Assembly: GCA_017643585.1 (NCBI GenBank)
Contig: JAEPND010000004.1
Location: 62,001 to 126,000, forward strand
Source of the DNA: Maricaulis sp.
GTDB taxonomy: Bacteria > Pseudomonadota > Alphaproteobacteria > Caulobacterales > Maricaulaceae
DNA: 64,000 bases
Direction: 5' to 3'
Under the pieces are notes generated by a model. That model was not told where the DNA came from and searched no databases. It saw nothing but the letters and a program-made list of their open reading frames with translations. Each line of letters starts with the position of its first letter. Position 1 is the stretch's first letter. Of this stretch, positions 34,603 to 43,680 are shown piece after piece. Both the position numbers and the translations under genes were made by a program.

Positions 34603-36189
34603 ATGGCTGAAAGCCAGAGCCCTGCCCCCAAGAAGAATGCGTTCACGCGTTTTCTTGATGGTGTTGAATTCCTGGGCAATCTCTTGCCCCACCCGGTGAC
34701 GCTTTTTGCCATTCTGGCACTGGGTATCATCCTGCTGTCCGGCCTGTTCGGCTGGCTTGGCCTGGCGGTGGAGGACCCCCGTCCGGCGGGTGCCCGAGGC
34801 GTCGCTGATGACGGCATGATCCGTGCGGTCAGCCTGCTCAACGCAGACGGTTTCCGGCGGATCTGGACCAGTTTGACCACGAACTTCACCGGCTTCGCCC
34901 CGCTGGGCGTGGTGCTGGTAGCCATGCTGGGTGTCGGCGTCGCGGAGAAGTCCGGCATGCTGTCCGCGGCTGTGCGCGGCATGGTTCTGGGCGCACCCCG
35001 GCACGTCGTGACTGTTGCGATTGTCTTCGCCGGCATCGTCTCCAACACCGCATCGGAAGTCGGATACGTCGTTCTGATCCCGCTGGCAGGCGCAATCTTC
35101 TATGCCCTGGGACGCCACCCGTTGGCCGGTATGGCTGCCGCCTTTGCCGGTGTCTCCGGCGGCTATAGTGCCAATATCCTGATCGGCACGATCGACCCGC
35201 TGCTGGCTGGCATCACCCAGGAAGCCGCCCGCCTGATCGACCCGGACTATATCGTTCTGCCGACGGCGAACTGGTATTTCATGGTCGCCTCGACCTTCCT
35301 GATCACGACCGTAGGCTCGCTGGTTTCCATCTTCATCGTTGAACCCAAGCTGGGGCCCTATAATCCCGCACAGGCCGACGACTCCGTCCTGGACAAGCGC
35401 ATGATGGAAAAGCTGTCGGCTGAGGAGAAGAAGGGTCTGTTCTACGCCTTTCTCGCCCTTCTCGGTGTGCTTGGCCTGATGGCGCTGACGCTGATCCCGG
35501 AATGGGGCATTCTGCGTAATCCGGACACCGGGGACCGCTTCAACTCGCCCTTCTTCCGCGGCTTTGTCGTCTGGATCCTGATCTTCTTCGTCGCCACCGG
35601 TTTTGCCTATGGCCGCGGAGCAGGAACGATGAAGGATGACCGCGATATCATCGACGGCATGGCCACCGGCCTGTCCTCGCTGGGCCTCTATATCGTGCTG
35701 GTCTTCTTTGCCGCGCAGTTTGTGTCCTTCTTCGGCTGGACCAATATCGGCGCGATCAGTGCCGTCTCGGGCGCCAACTTCCTGGAGAGCACCGGCATGA
35801 CCGGCCCGCTGCTCTTCTTCCTGTTCATCCTGATGTGCGCGATCATCAACCTGTCACTGGGCTCGGCTTCGGCGCAGTGGGCGGTCACCGCCCCGATCTT
35901 CGTGCCCATGCTGATGCTGATCGGCTATTCGCCGGAAGTGATCCAGGCCGCCTACCGGATCGGTGATTCCACCACGAATATCATCACGCCAATGATGAGC
36001 TATTTCGGCCTGATCCTGGCCTGGGCGACACGCTACAAGAAGGATCTGGGCGTGGGCACCATGATCGCGATGATGCTGCCCTATTCAATCTTCTTCATCC
36101 TGACGTGGAGTGTCTTCTTCTTCGTCTGGGCGTTTGGTTTCGACATGCCGGTCGGCCCGGGTTCCCCGACCTATTATCCGGCGCAGTAA
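34603..36189 (+). CDS. AbgT family transporter
   Basis: 528 residues from the ATG at 34603 (AGGAG upstream). Polytopic membrane protein with the family start FLGNLLPHPVTLFAILALG and the conserved GSASAQWAVTAPIFVPMLM and RIGDSTTNIITPMMSYFGLI stretches. AbgT proteins were first described as p-aminobenzoyl-glutamate importers; others export sulfonamides or take up dipeptide-like compounds. Position after three peptidase genes fits a peptide-related substrate, but that is inference. A separate leader with an inverted repeat (34518-34525 with 34543-34550) precedes it. Confidence 0.9.
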   Translation: MAESQSPAPKKNAFTRFLDGVEFLGNLLPHPVTLFAILALGIILLSGLFGWLGLAVEDPRPAGARGVADDGMIRAVSLLNADGFRRIWTSLTTNFTGFAPLGVVLVAMLGVGVAEKSGMLSAAVRGMVLGAPRHVVTVAIVFAGIVSNTASEVGYVVLIPLAGAIFYALGRHPLAGMAAAFAGVSGGYSANILIGTIDPLLAGITQEAARLIDPDYIVLPTANWYFMVASTFLITTVGSLVSIFIVEPKLGPYNPAQADDSVLDKRMMEKLSAEEKKGLFYAFLALLGVLGLMALTLIPEWGILRNPDTGDRFNSPFFRGFVVWILIFFVATGFAYGRGAGTMKDDRDIIDGMATGLSSLGLYIVLVFFAAQFVSFFGWTNIGAISAVSGANFLESTGMTGPLLFFLFILMCAIINLSLGSASAQWAVTAPIFVPMLMLIGYSPEVIQAAYRIGDSTTNIITPMMSYFGLILAWATRYKKDLGVGTMIAMMLPYSIFFILTWSVFFFVWAFGFDMPVGPGSPTYYPAQ

Positions 36190-36211
36190 ACAGCCCGGAC
36201 AATTAAAGATC

Positions 36212-36245
36212 AGGCGGCAGCTCGACGGGGCTGCCGCCTATTTTT
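36212..36245 (+). terminator. Intrinsic terminator after the AbgT gene
   Basis: AGGCGGCAG (36212-36220) pairs with CTGCCGCCT (36231-36239), loop of 10, followed by ATTTTT. Confidence 0.88.
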
Positions 36246-36351
36246 ATTTCGGGAACAATTTCCGATTGAAGGTCCAGGCGCATCAGCCTACCCGTTAACC
36301 CACGACCTGGGCATGGGACGGGGGCATTTACAATCCCACTATGAACACATA

Positions 36352-36368
36352 TGCATACATTTGCATAC
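36352..36368 (+). promoter_or_regulatory. Direct heptamer repeat before the PspA operon
   Basis: TGCATAC occurs at 36352-36358 and 36362-36368, one helical turn apart, 25 bases before the first gene of the operon. A related half copy (TGCGAATA) follows. Possible operator for the small regulator-like first gene. Confidence 0.4.
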
Positions 36369-36392
36369 TGCGTGCGAATAGAGGATTTGGTC

Positions 36393-36905
36393 ATGCCGAG
36401 ACGCATTCCACTGAGTGTTCGGATAACCGACGCTGATGCCGCCTTTCTTGCGCAATACAAGGCGGAAGGCGCAACGACGCCGAGTGAGAAACTACGCGCC
36501 CTGCTCGCCGATGCGCGACGCGATGTCGAAGGCGCAACGGACTATGCCAGCCGGGTAAAACAGGTCTCTCGACGGTTTCAACCGGCCCACAGGGAGGTGA
36601 TCAACCGGCAACGCGATTGCCGTATGCGATCGGACTTCCTTGGCAAGCTCTATGAGCGCCTGCCCGAACTGGTTGCAAACCTCCAGCAGGGCCCGGCGAA
36701 GACAGATGACCCGGCAGGCGACCTTGAAACGCTCGAGGCCGATGTCGCCGAACAGACCTTTGCCCTGATCGAGGAGATCCTCGATCTGGGCCTGACGAAA
36801 CAGGGGCGAACCTATGACGGACACCTCGTCCAGGACCGCCTGCAACCCATCCTCGAGTTGTCGGAACTGATCCGGCTCTCGAAGTCGCAAGAGGGAGAGA
36901 CTTAG
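36393..36905 (+). CDS. Unknown protein, first gene of PspA-flotillin operon
   Basis: 170 residues from the ATG at 36393 (GAGG 8 bases upstream). The N-terminus (MPRRIPLSVRITDADAAFL, then QYKAEGATTPSEKLRALL) looks like a ribbon-helix-helix or similar small DNA-binding segment, but that is a visual impression. The rest is helical and charged with no membrane segment. Its stop codon touches the pspA start. It could be the operon regulator or a PspA partner; no domain recognised. Confidence 0.75.
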   Translation: MPRRIPLSVRITDADAAFLAQYKAEGATTPSEKLRALLADARRDVEGATDYASRVKQVSRRFQPAHREVINRQRDCRMRSDFLGKLYERLPELVANLQQGPAKTDDPAGDLETLEADVAEQTFALIEEILDLGLTKQGRTYDGHLVQDRLQPILELSELIRLSKSQEGET

Positions 36906-37595
36906 ATGGCAGAACAGCTTGTATCACGGGTGAAACGCCTGGTTTCCGGCGGGGTAAATTCGATCGTCGATGCGGTCGAGAACGCCAGTCCGGAACTGGT
37001 CATGAAAGAGGCCATTCGCGAAGTCGAGGGCGCCATTGACGAGGTTCGTGACGAGCTCGGCAAGGTGCTGGCAAACAAACACCTCGCCTCTCGCCGCCTG
37101 ATGGACGCTAACGCCAAACACGAGAGCCTGGGCGACCAGATCGAGATGGCGGTCAAGGAAGGACGTGATGACCTCGCCGAGGCAGCAATCTCCCGGCAGA
37201 TGGACCTGGAAAGCCAGATCCCGGTGCTGGAAGCCGCCGTCAGCGATGCAGACGCCGAAGAGGCAGAGCTGGAAAGCTACGTCGAGGCCCTGCAGGCCCG
37301 CCGACGCGAAATGGACGAAGAGCTCGCCGCTTTCAAGGAAAGCCGGGCAGAACAGTCCAGCCTCAACGAGGCCGGCGAACCGGTCGCCTCTTCCGGCGCA
37401 GAACGCAAGGTCTCCAAGGCCGAGCGCGCCTTTGACCGGGTGATGCGCGAAAGCTCCGGCCTGCCGGGCTCGGGTGGCAGTTCACGTGGTGACGCCGCCA
37501 AGCTGGCAGAACTGGAAAAGATGAGCCGGGAGAACCGGATCAAGGAACGACTGGCAGCTTTGAAAGCCGGTCAAACGGATGAGAACGTAAAATGA
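36906..37595 (+). CDS. PspA/IM30 family protein
   Basis: ESCRT-III-like membrane-remodelling protein. 229 residues, almost entirely helical, with an amphipathic N-terminus (MAEQLVSRVKRLVSGGVN) and coiled coils at about residues 30-160 rich in Glu/Ala/Arg, ending in a Gly/Ser linker and a basic C-terminal helix. It lacks the strict phage-shock PspB/PspC neighbours and instead sits with YqiJ-like and flotillin genes. It begins directly after the previous stop; its stop overlaps the next start (ATGA). Confidence 0.88.
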   Translation: MAEQLVSRVKRLVSGGVNSIVDAVENASPELVMKEAIREVEGAIDEVRDELGKVLANKHLASRRLMDANAKHESLGDQIEMAVKEGRDDLAEAAISRQMDLESQIPVLEAAVSDADAEEAELESYVEALQARRREMDEELAAFKESRAEQSSLNEAGEPVASSGAERKVSKAERAFDRVMRESSGLPGSGGSSRGDAAKLAELEKMSRENRIKERLAALKAGQTDENVK

Positions 37596-38290
37596 TGGAC
37601 ATTCTGGGGAGCGCCCAGGCGAGCCCCTTTATCATCGCCCTGGTCATCCTGACCATCATCGCAGCGCTTGAAGGCCTGAGCATGGTGTTCGGCGCTGCCC
37701 TCTCCGGCCTGTTGGACGGGATTCTCCCCGATTTCGACCTGCCGGATCTGGATGCGGATATCGATGCTGATGTCGACCTGGACATCAGCGGCCTCGAGAG
37801 CGTCGGTCCGCTCACCTATCTGATGAGCTGGCTGAGCTTCGGCAAGGCGCCCGCCCTGATCCTGATCATCGTCTTCCTGGCGGTGTTTGGTCTGACCGGT
37901 GTGACGATCCAGAGCGCCGTCTATGGCGCAACCGGTCTTATCCCGCCGGGCTGGATGGCCAGCATTCCTGCGATCCTGATCGCCATTCCGTCCATGCGAT
38001 ATGGCGGCAAGGCCTTCGGCGCGGTGATGCCCAAGGAGGAGACGGAAGCGGTTTCGACCGAACGCTTTATCGGCAAGGTCGCCACCGTCATCCGCGGCAA
38101 GGCTGAACGCGGCATGCCCGCCGAAGCCAAGTTGAAAGACCTGCATGGCCTGACCCATTGGGTGCTCGTGGAGCCTGATGAGGATGGCGAGAGTTTCAGC
38201 GCCGGCGAGGAAGTCATCGTCGTCGCGCAAAACGGCAGCGTCTATCGCGTGATCCGCAATACCCACGAAATCCTGTCACGCAAGTCGTGA
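37592..38290 (+). CDS. YqiJ-like membrane protein (NfeD-type OB fold)
   Basis: 232 residues. N-terminal helix (FIIALVILTIIAALEGLSMVFG), an unusual acidic stretch (about residues 46-66, Asp alternating with Leu/Ile/Ala), further helices (ALILIIVFLAVFGLTGVTIQ; MASIPAILIAIPSM) and a soluble C-terminal OB-like domain (RFIGKVATVIRG, HWVLVEPDEDGESFSAGEEV). NfeD/YqiJ proteins pair with flotillins in membrane microdomains; the flotillin gene follows 40 bases later. Confidence 0.82.
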   Translation: MMDILGSAQASPFIIALVILTIIAALEGLSMVFGAALSGLLDGILPDFDLPDLDADIDADVDLDISGLESVGPLTYLMSWLSFGKAPALILIIVFLAVFGLTGVTIQSAVYGATGLIPPGWMASIPAILIAIPSMRYGGKAFGAVMPKEETEAVSTERFIGKVATVIRGKAERGMPAEAKLKDLHGLTHWVLVEPDEDGESFSAGEEVIVVAQNGSVYRVIRNTHEILSRKS

Positions 38291-38330
38291 CGCCTAACGA
38301 TAACCCTGTTGGTAGTATGGAGGGACGTAC

Positions 38331-40094
38331 ATGCCAGATATGATGACACTCGTCTTGTACACGGCCGTAGGCTTTGTAGCCTTCTTCGCGATCTTCGGCT
38401 TCGTGGCCGGATTGTACAAGCGCGCCTCAAAAGAGATTTCCTTCGTCCGGACCGGTTTTGGCGGTCAGAAGGTGATCATGAATGGCGGCGCATTGATTAT
38501 GCCCGTGCTGCACGAGACCATTCCGGTCAATATGAATACGCTGCGCCTCGAAGTCCTGCGCGCCAATGAACAGGCCCTGATTACCAAGGACCGCATGCGT
38601 GTCGACGTGCAGGCCGAGTTCTTTGTCCGCGTTCAGCCGACGACCGAGTCCATCGCCAACGCTGCTCAGACCTTGGGTAAGCGCACCATGGACCCGGAAG
38701 CGCTGAAAGCCCTGGTCGAAGGTAAGTTCGTTGATGCCCTGCGTGCCGTGGCTGCGGAAATGGCCATGGAGGAATTGCACGAGCAACGCGTGAGCTTTGT
38801 CCAGAAGGTGCAGGCCGCCGTGTCCGAAGATATCCTGAAAAACGGTCTCGAGCTGGAATCCGTCTCACTGACGGGTCTCGACCAGACCAACAAGGACTAC
38901 TTCAACCCGGACAATGCGTTTGACGCCGAAGGTCTGACCAAGCTGACCCAGGAGATCGAGGAGCGCCGCAAGAAGCGCAACGATATCGAGCAGGAAACCG
39001 AAGTCCTGATCCGTCGCAAGAACCTGGAAGCCGAGCAGGAAAGCCTGCAGATCTCGCGTGACCAGGAATATGCCCGCCTTGAGCAACAGCGCGAGGTCCA
39101 GACCCGTTCTGCCGAACAGGCCGCACAGATTGCTGCTGAACAGGCGATGCGTGAACGTGAAGCGGAGATCGCCAAGATTACCGCCAGCCAGCGCACGCGC
39201 GAGGCGGACATCGAGTCCAACAAGATCGTCGCCGAGCGTCAGATCGCCATGGACAAGGAAGTCCGCGAGCAGGAAATCCTGAAAGAGCAGACGCTGGAAT
39301 CCGCCGCGGTCGAAAAGGCCAAGCAGGTTCAGCTGGCCGAACAGGAACGCGACATCGTCGTGGCCGAGAAATCGCGCGACAAGTCCGAGGCTGAAGCCGA
39401 GGCCGACAAGGCTCGCGCCCTGGCTGCCAAGGCCGCCGAGGAAGTCATCACGGCCCGTCAGGCCGAGGTCGCCGAGCGTGACAAGCGCATCGAGCTGATC
39501 GACGCCGCCAAGGCTGCCGAGATGGAAGCCATTGCCGTCACCGTTGCCGCCGAGGCTGAAAAGCAGGCTGCGACCGACCGTGCTGAAGCTGTCCGTATCG
39601 CGGCCAATGCCGACGCCGAGAAGATCCGCATCGCTGCGGAAGGTGATGCCGAGGCCGAGAAGATGCGTGCGGAAGCCCAGGAGCGTGTCTACGCGGTCGA
39701 GGCGGAAGGCCAGCGCGCGGTCAATGAGGCGGCCAACATCCTGTCGCCGGAGCAGATCGCCATGCAGGTCAAGCTGCAGCTGATGGAAAGCCTGCCGGAG
39801 ATCATCGCCCAGAGCGTGAAGCCGATCGAGAATATCGATGGCATCAAGATCCTGCACGTCGATGGTCTGGGTGGTGGCGCCAATGGCGGCCCGGTCAACG
39901 GTGCTGCCAGTGGCGAAGGTGGCCTGGCCGACCAGGTCGTCAGCTCGGCCCTGCGCTATCGCGCCCAGGCCCCGCTGCTGGACGCCATGCTGTCGGAGAT
40001 CGGCCTGAAGGCCGGCGACCCGGCCTCGCTGGAGAACGCGCTGAACGGTGCGGTGAATGGCGAAGTCGCCGAGGTCACCGACGCGGAAGGCTAG
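38331..40094 (+). CDS. Flotillin-family protein (YqiK-like)
   Basis: 587 residues. One N-terminal membrane helix (LVLYTAVGFVAFFAIFGFVAGL), an SPFH/Band 7 domain (FVRTGFGGQKVIMNGGAL to SLTGLDQTNKDYFNPDNAF), then a very long Glu/Ala/Arg coiled coil at about residues 195-470 and a C-terminal region with a Gly-rich linker. It forms scaffold oligomers in the membrane. GGAGGG precedes the ATG. It is the functional core of the operon with the YqiJ-like and PspA proteins. Confidence 0.92.
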   Translation: MPDMMTLVLYTAVGFVAFFAIFGFVAGLYKRASKEISFVRTGFGGQKVIMNGGALIMPVLHETIPVNMNTLRLEVLRANEQALITKDRMRVDVQAEFFVRVQPTTESIANAAQTLGKRTMDPEALKALVEGKFVDALRAVAAEMAMEELHEQRVSFVQKVQAAVSEDILKNGLELESVSLTGLDQTNKDYFNPDNAFDAEGLTKLTQEIEERRKKRNDIEQETEVLIRRKNLEAEQESLQISRDQEYARLEQQREVQTRSAEQAAQIAAEQAMREREAEIAKITASQRTREADIESNKIVAERQIAMDKEVREQEILKEQTLESAAVEKAKQVQLAEQERDIVVAEKSRDKSEAEAEADKARALAAKAAEEVITARQAEVAERDKRIELIDAAKAAEMEAIAVTVAAEAEKQAATDRAEAVRIAANADAEKIRIAAEGDAEAEKMRAEAQERVYAVEAEGQRAVNEAANILSPEQIAMQVKLQLMESLPEIIAQSVKPIENIDGIKILHVDGLGGGANGGPVNGAASGEGGLADQVVSSALRYRAQAPLLDAMLSEIGLKAGDPASLENALNGAVNGEVAEVTDAEG

Positions 40095-40164
40095 ACTTCA
40101 CCAGCCTGACAACCCACTTTCGGGGCGCGGAGCAATCCGCGCCCCGATTGCGTTTGGAGTGCCC

Positions 40165-40743
40165 ATGAGCGTCACCGACTACATGATTGGTTATGGCAGC
40201 ATCCTCAGCCGTCATAGCCGCGAGACCTATTCCGGCATGACCGGTCCGGCGCTGAAGGTCGCCTTGCCCGGCTGGCGCCGCGCCTGGTCGGTAAGGTATC
40301 GGGATGAGGCGGCGACCTATCTGGGTCTGGTCGAGGATGCAGCGTCGACACTGGACGCTGTTCTGGTGCCTGTGGAGATCAATCCGGAGATGCGCCATCG
40401 CGAGCGCGGTTATGTGTGGACGCCGGTCGAGCGCTCAAGCCTGGGCGTCGCCGACCTGCCGGACGGCCGTTTCTGGATTGTCGTCAATACGGAACACGAG
40501 ACAGCCGATGCAGATCACCCCGTCCCGCAATCCTATGTCGATACTTGCCTGATCGGGGCGTTCGAGACCGGCGGCGAGGACATGCTGCGTGCCTTCATCA
40601 ATGGCACCGACCATTGGGACCAGGCCTGGGCCAATGATCGCGAGTGCCCGGTCTACCCACGGCTGACACCCCTGGGCAGAAACCAGCGCGAGATGATTGA
40701 TGACCATCTCCAGGCGGCTGGCGTGCTGAAACACCGGCGCTGA
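40165..40743 (+). CDS. Gamma-glutamylcyclotransferase-like protein
   Basis: 192 residues from the ATG at 40165. The start MSVTDYMIGYGSILSRHSR matches the YGSxx substrate-binding loop of the cyclotransferase (AIG2/ChaC-like) fold; a candidate acidic catalytic residue is in the central region (RERGYVWTPVERSSLG). Family members act on gamma-glutamyl compounds such as glutathione, but the substrate here is not shown. It follows flotillin by 70 bases on the same strand and may be the operon's last gene. Confidence 0.7.
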   Translation: MSVTDYMIGYGSILSRHSRETYSGMTGPALKVALPGWRRAWSVRYRDEAATYLGLVEDAASTLDAVLVPVEINPEMRHRERGYVWTPVERSSLGVADLPDGRFWIVVNTEHETADADHPVPQSYVDTCLIGAFETGGEDMLRAFINGTDHWDQAWANDRECPVYPRLTPLGRNQREMIDDHLQAAGVLKHRR

Positions 40744-40752
40744 CACCACGGC

Positions 40753-40778
40753 AAAAAGCCGGTGCGCCCGGCACCGGC
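40753..40778 (-). terminator. Terminator of the curlin gene
   Basis: On the minus strand GCCGGTGC pairs with GCACCGGC (40771-40778 with 40758-40765), five-base loop, followed by TTTTT. It lies between convergent genes. Confidence 0.75.
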
Positions 40779-40837
40779 CCTGCCTGTAGAACCGCTTAGG
40801 CCGATGCCCGAGGCACCGGCCTGTCGGCGAAGTGATC

Positions 40838-41350
40838 CTAGTGCTCACCCTGGATGATCAGCGTGACATTGCCGTTGCCGCTCTGGCGGATGGATGCGTT
40901 GTGACCGTCACCCACCTGGATGATACCGGCGCCGTTATTATTGCCGAACTGGTCGGTCACAGCCGTGTTGTTGCGGCCCATCTGGGACACACCCACAATG
41001 TTGCGGCGACCGGTCTGGCGGCTGTAGCTGAAATTATCGATGCCATCCTGGCCGATGACCGCGTCATTATCCCGGCCGTACTGATCAACATGAGACTGAT
41101 TGTAGTACCCGCTTTGGCCAACCGTGGTGCCATTGCGTGCGCCATCCTGGATGATCGTGACGTGCTGGCGGCCGCCACGCTGGCTGATCACCATGCGCTG
41201 ACCGTAGCCACCCTGCCGACCGGCAATTTCATTTTGATATCCATCCTGCTGGACCGTCACGCGGTTACGCGACTGGGCTTCGGCTGCATCGGCGACGCCG
41301 AGGACAGAAATGGCAGCGAGGGCACTGGCGACTACAAAACGCATATTCAT
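40838..41350 (-). CDS. Curlin-repeat protein (CsgA/CsgB-like)
   Basis: Amyloid-type extracellular fibre subunit. 170 residues with a signal peptide (MNMRFVVASALAAISVLGVADAA cut after AEA). The mature part is a series of curlin repeats of about 20-23 residues with the N-x-x-x-x-x-Q-x-G pattern: VTVQQDGYQNEI, VTIIQDGARNGT, SHVDQYGRDNDAV, VGVSQMGRNNTAV, GIIQVGDGHNASI, LIIQGEH. No csgG, csgE or csgF export genes are in the window, so secretion must rely on genes elsewhere. Confidence 0.85.
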   Translation of the reverse strand: MNMRFVVASALAAISVLGVADAAEAQSRNRVTVQQDGYQNEIAGRQGGYGQRMVISQRGGRQHVTIIQDGARNGTTVGQSGYYNQSHVDQYGRDNDAVIGQDGIDNFSYSRQTGRRNIVGVSQMGRNNTAVTDQFGNNNGAGIIQVGDGHNASIRQSGNGNVTLIIQGEH

Positions 41351-41511
41351 AAACTTACTCCACTACTTGTGTGCCTGACGCCCGATGCATCGAAGGCGTG
41401 GACAGGAATAGGGAATGAAGCATGAGCGAATGCTGAGGCGATCATTCACGACCGCGCCAGCTAGCTGAACACCACATGGACAGGCATTGCGCCAACAGCC
41501 TCGAGTGGACG

Positions 41512-43101
41512 TTAGAGTGCCGCGCTGCGCGCGATAGACATGGCTTCCTCCATCAGATCACCAACATCGCGGCGAGCCTGCGTTTCACGCGGGGAGGACG
41601 CGGTCAGGATGGAGCTTGGCAGAACCGATTGGCGGGCTGCCGGGCGGCTCTTGTGCTCCCACTGGCCGCTGCTCGGCTCGAAATCATACTGATCGATGAA
41701 CTTCCAGCCGTGCTTGCCAAGGAAATCGACCGCGTCGATCAGATAACGGATTTCGTCTTCGCTCATGGCCCAGTGCAGGCTGACCCGGCACCAGCCCGGG
41801 CGGGCCCCCGCCTCGCCGGCCAGCACCTGCGCGCGAATGCGCTGGGTGTCTTCGTCGCCAATGCCCAGCAAGTCGTGCCCGTAGGGACCGGCGCAGGAAC
41901 ACCCGGCACGAGACTGGATGCCGAACAGGTCGTTCAGCAGGACCGTGACCAGTCGCGGATGCACAATCTCTCCCTGGCGACCAAGAATATTGAAAGACAC
42001 AATGCCCAGTCGGCGGGTCGGGCATTCCGGACCGAGGATCTCGACCCCCCGATTGCCGCGCCACGTCTCAAACGCCTGGCGCAAGGCCGCCTGCTCACGT
42101 TGTTCGATCAGATCGAAGCCGATCTCTGCTTGCAGCTGCATGGCAAGTGCGGCGCGCGCGATTTGCGGAACGCCGGGCGTGCCTGCGCGCTCACGCGCCT
42201 CGATGTCATCGATAAAGTCATGACCGTCTTTCCAGACATAGCGGACTGTGCCGCCCGCACTCTGTGTCGGCGGCAAGTCGCGCCGATAGAGCGCCGTGTT
42301 GAACGCCAGGACACCGCACGCCCCGGGGCCACCGAGGAATTTGTGCGGCGAGAAATAGACCGCATCGATATGGCCACCCGCCTCGCCATAGGGATGCATG
42401 TCGATGCGCGCATAGGGCGCGCTGGCCGCGGCGTCCACACACAGGATCGCCCCGTGCGCATGCAGCAGTTTGGCGAGCGGCACCAGATCCGTCTTGAGCC
42501 CGGTGACATTGGAAGCCGCCGAAAACGCTCCGATCTTCATCCGCCCCTCATAGGCGGGATCATGCAGGGCTTGCTCGAGGGCGGCCAGATCAATACCGCC
42601 ACAGGTGCCCAGGGGAATGGATACCACCTCCGCCAGGCTTTCACGCCAGCTCAACTCGTTGGAATGGTGCTCATACGGTCCGATGAAGACCACCGGGCGC
42701 TCGGCAATCTCAATTTCGCGGATCCGGTCCGCACTGGCAGGCGGCAGGGCCAGGCCGAGAATTTCCTGGAGCTTGTGGATTGCGCCGGTCGCGCCCGACC
42801 CGCAAGTGACCACCGCATCGGACGGATCAGCATTGATACACCGGCGAATAATGGCCTCCGCCTCGCGCAGCCACCGCCCGGACACGCGTCCTGTTTCGCT
42901 GTCTTCGGTGTGAGGATTGGCATACAGCGCATGCAGCTCGCCAATCACATCCTCGACCTGCTGCAGGGCACGGCCGGACGCCGTGTAGTCTGCATAGACC
43001 AGGGGGCGTTCTCCATAGGGAGTGGAAAGGCGGATATCGGTGCCGATCATGCCATCGCGAACCGCTTTCCAAGCCGTGATTTCCGAAATTTGACCGTCCA
43101 T
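41512..43101 (-). CDS. Class V PLP aminotransferase / cysteine desulfurase-like
   Basis: 529 residues, longer than the roughly 400 of SufS-type enzymes. PLP-fold motifs: VYADYTASGRAL, TCGSGATGAIHKLQE, EHHSNELSWRE, AILCVDAAASAPY and the PLP lysine in VYFSPHKFLGGPGACG. A Cys-bearing segment (QSRAGCSCAGPYG) lies where desulfurases have their active Cys. The final 100 residues are an extension. Substrate unknown; selenocysteine lyase/desulfurase annotation would be a guess. Divergent from an Lrp-family regulator across 115 bases, which may control it. Confidence 0.82.
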   Translation of the reverse strand: MDGQISEITAWKAVRDGMIGTDIRLSTPYGERPLVYADYTASGRALQQVEDVIGELHALYANPHTEDSETGRVSGRWLREAEAIIRRCINADPSDAVVTCGSGATGAIHKLQEILGLALPPASADRIREIEIAERPVVFIGPYEHHSNELSWRESLAEVVSIPLGTCGGIDLAALEQALHDPAYEGRMKIGAFSAASNVTGLKTDLVPLAKLLHAHGAILCVDAAASAPYARIDMHPYGEAGGHIDAVYFSPHKFLGGPGACGVLAFNTALYRRDLPPTQSAGGTVRYVWKDGHDFIDDIEARERAGTPGVPQIARAALAMQLQAEIGFDLIEQREQAALRQAFETWRGNRGVEILGPECPTRRLGIVSFNILGRQGEIVHPRLVTVLLNDLFGIQSRAGCSCAGPYGHDLLGIGDEDTQRIRAQVLAGEAGARPGWCRVSLHWAMSEDEIRYLIDAVDFLGKHGWKFIDQYDFEPSSGQWEHKSRPAARQSVLPSSILTASSPRETQARRDVGDLMEEAMSIARSAAL

Positions 43102-43216
43102 GATCTCGCCTGAATTTGTCCAGGCGGGAGCGTATCACTCATGCGGTAGAGATTTTCGCTATCTTCATCCACATTCGGCCGCTATCTTGGCGATACTCAC
43201 CACCACGAGGCGACAG

Positions 43217-43675
43217 ATGGAATTTGATCACTACGACCGCGGCATTCTTGAGTTACTGCAAACTGATTCCGATCGCACCGTCCAGGACATCGCAGATGCC
43301 ATCGGCCTGAGCGCGACTCCAACCACGCGCCGGATCAAACGCCTGACGGAGCAGGGCTATATCCGCAAGCGTGTCGCCCTGCTCGACCCGGACAAGCTCG
43401 GCCTGAACGCGACACTCTTCATTTCTGTCCGCACCAGCCAACACGATGCGGAATGGCTGCGTCGCTTCGCCGACGGCGTGGCACGCATGCCCGAGGTCGT
43501 GGAATTCTACCGCATGGGCGGGGATATCGACTATTTGCTCAAGATCGTCGTGCCCGACGTCAAGGATTACGACGAGGTCTATAAACGCCTGATCTCGATC
43601 GCACCGCTATCGGATGTCAGCGCCGCCTTTGCGATGGAAGCGATCAAGAACACCACCGTCCTGCCCGTCAAATAA
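43217..43675 (+). CDS. Lrp/AsnC family transcriptional regulator
   Basis: 152 residues from the ATG at 43217. N-terminal helix-turn-helix (DRGILELLQTDSDRTVQDIADAI, then PTTRRIKRLTEQGYI) and a C-terminal RAM ligand domain (LFISVRTSQHDAEWL, EVVEFYRMGGDIDYLLKIVVPD). Members respond to amino acids, and divergence from the class V aminotransferase suggests local control of amino acid breakdown. An inverted repeat (CGCCTG at 43107-43112, CAGGCG at 43121-43126) lies in the spacer. Confidence 0.9.
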   Translation: MEFDHYDRGILELLQTDSDRTVQDIADAIGLSATPTTRRIKRLTEQGYIRKRVALLDPDKLGLNATLFISVRTSQHDAEWLRRFADGVARMPEVVEFYRMGGDIDYLLKIVVPDVKDYDEVYKRLISIAPLSDVSAAFAMEAIKNTTVLPVK

Positions 43676-43680
43676 CAAGA

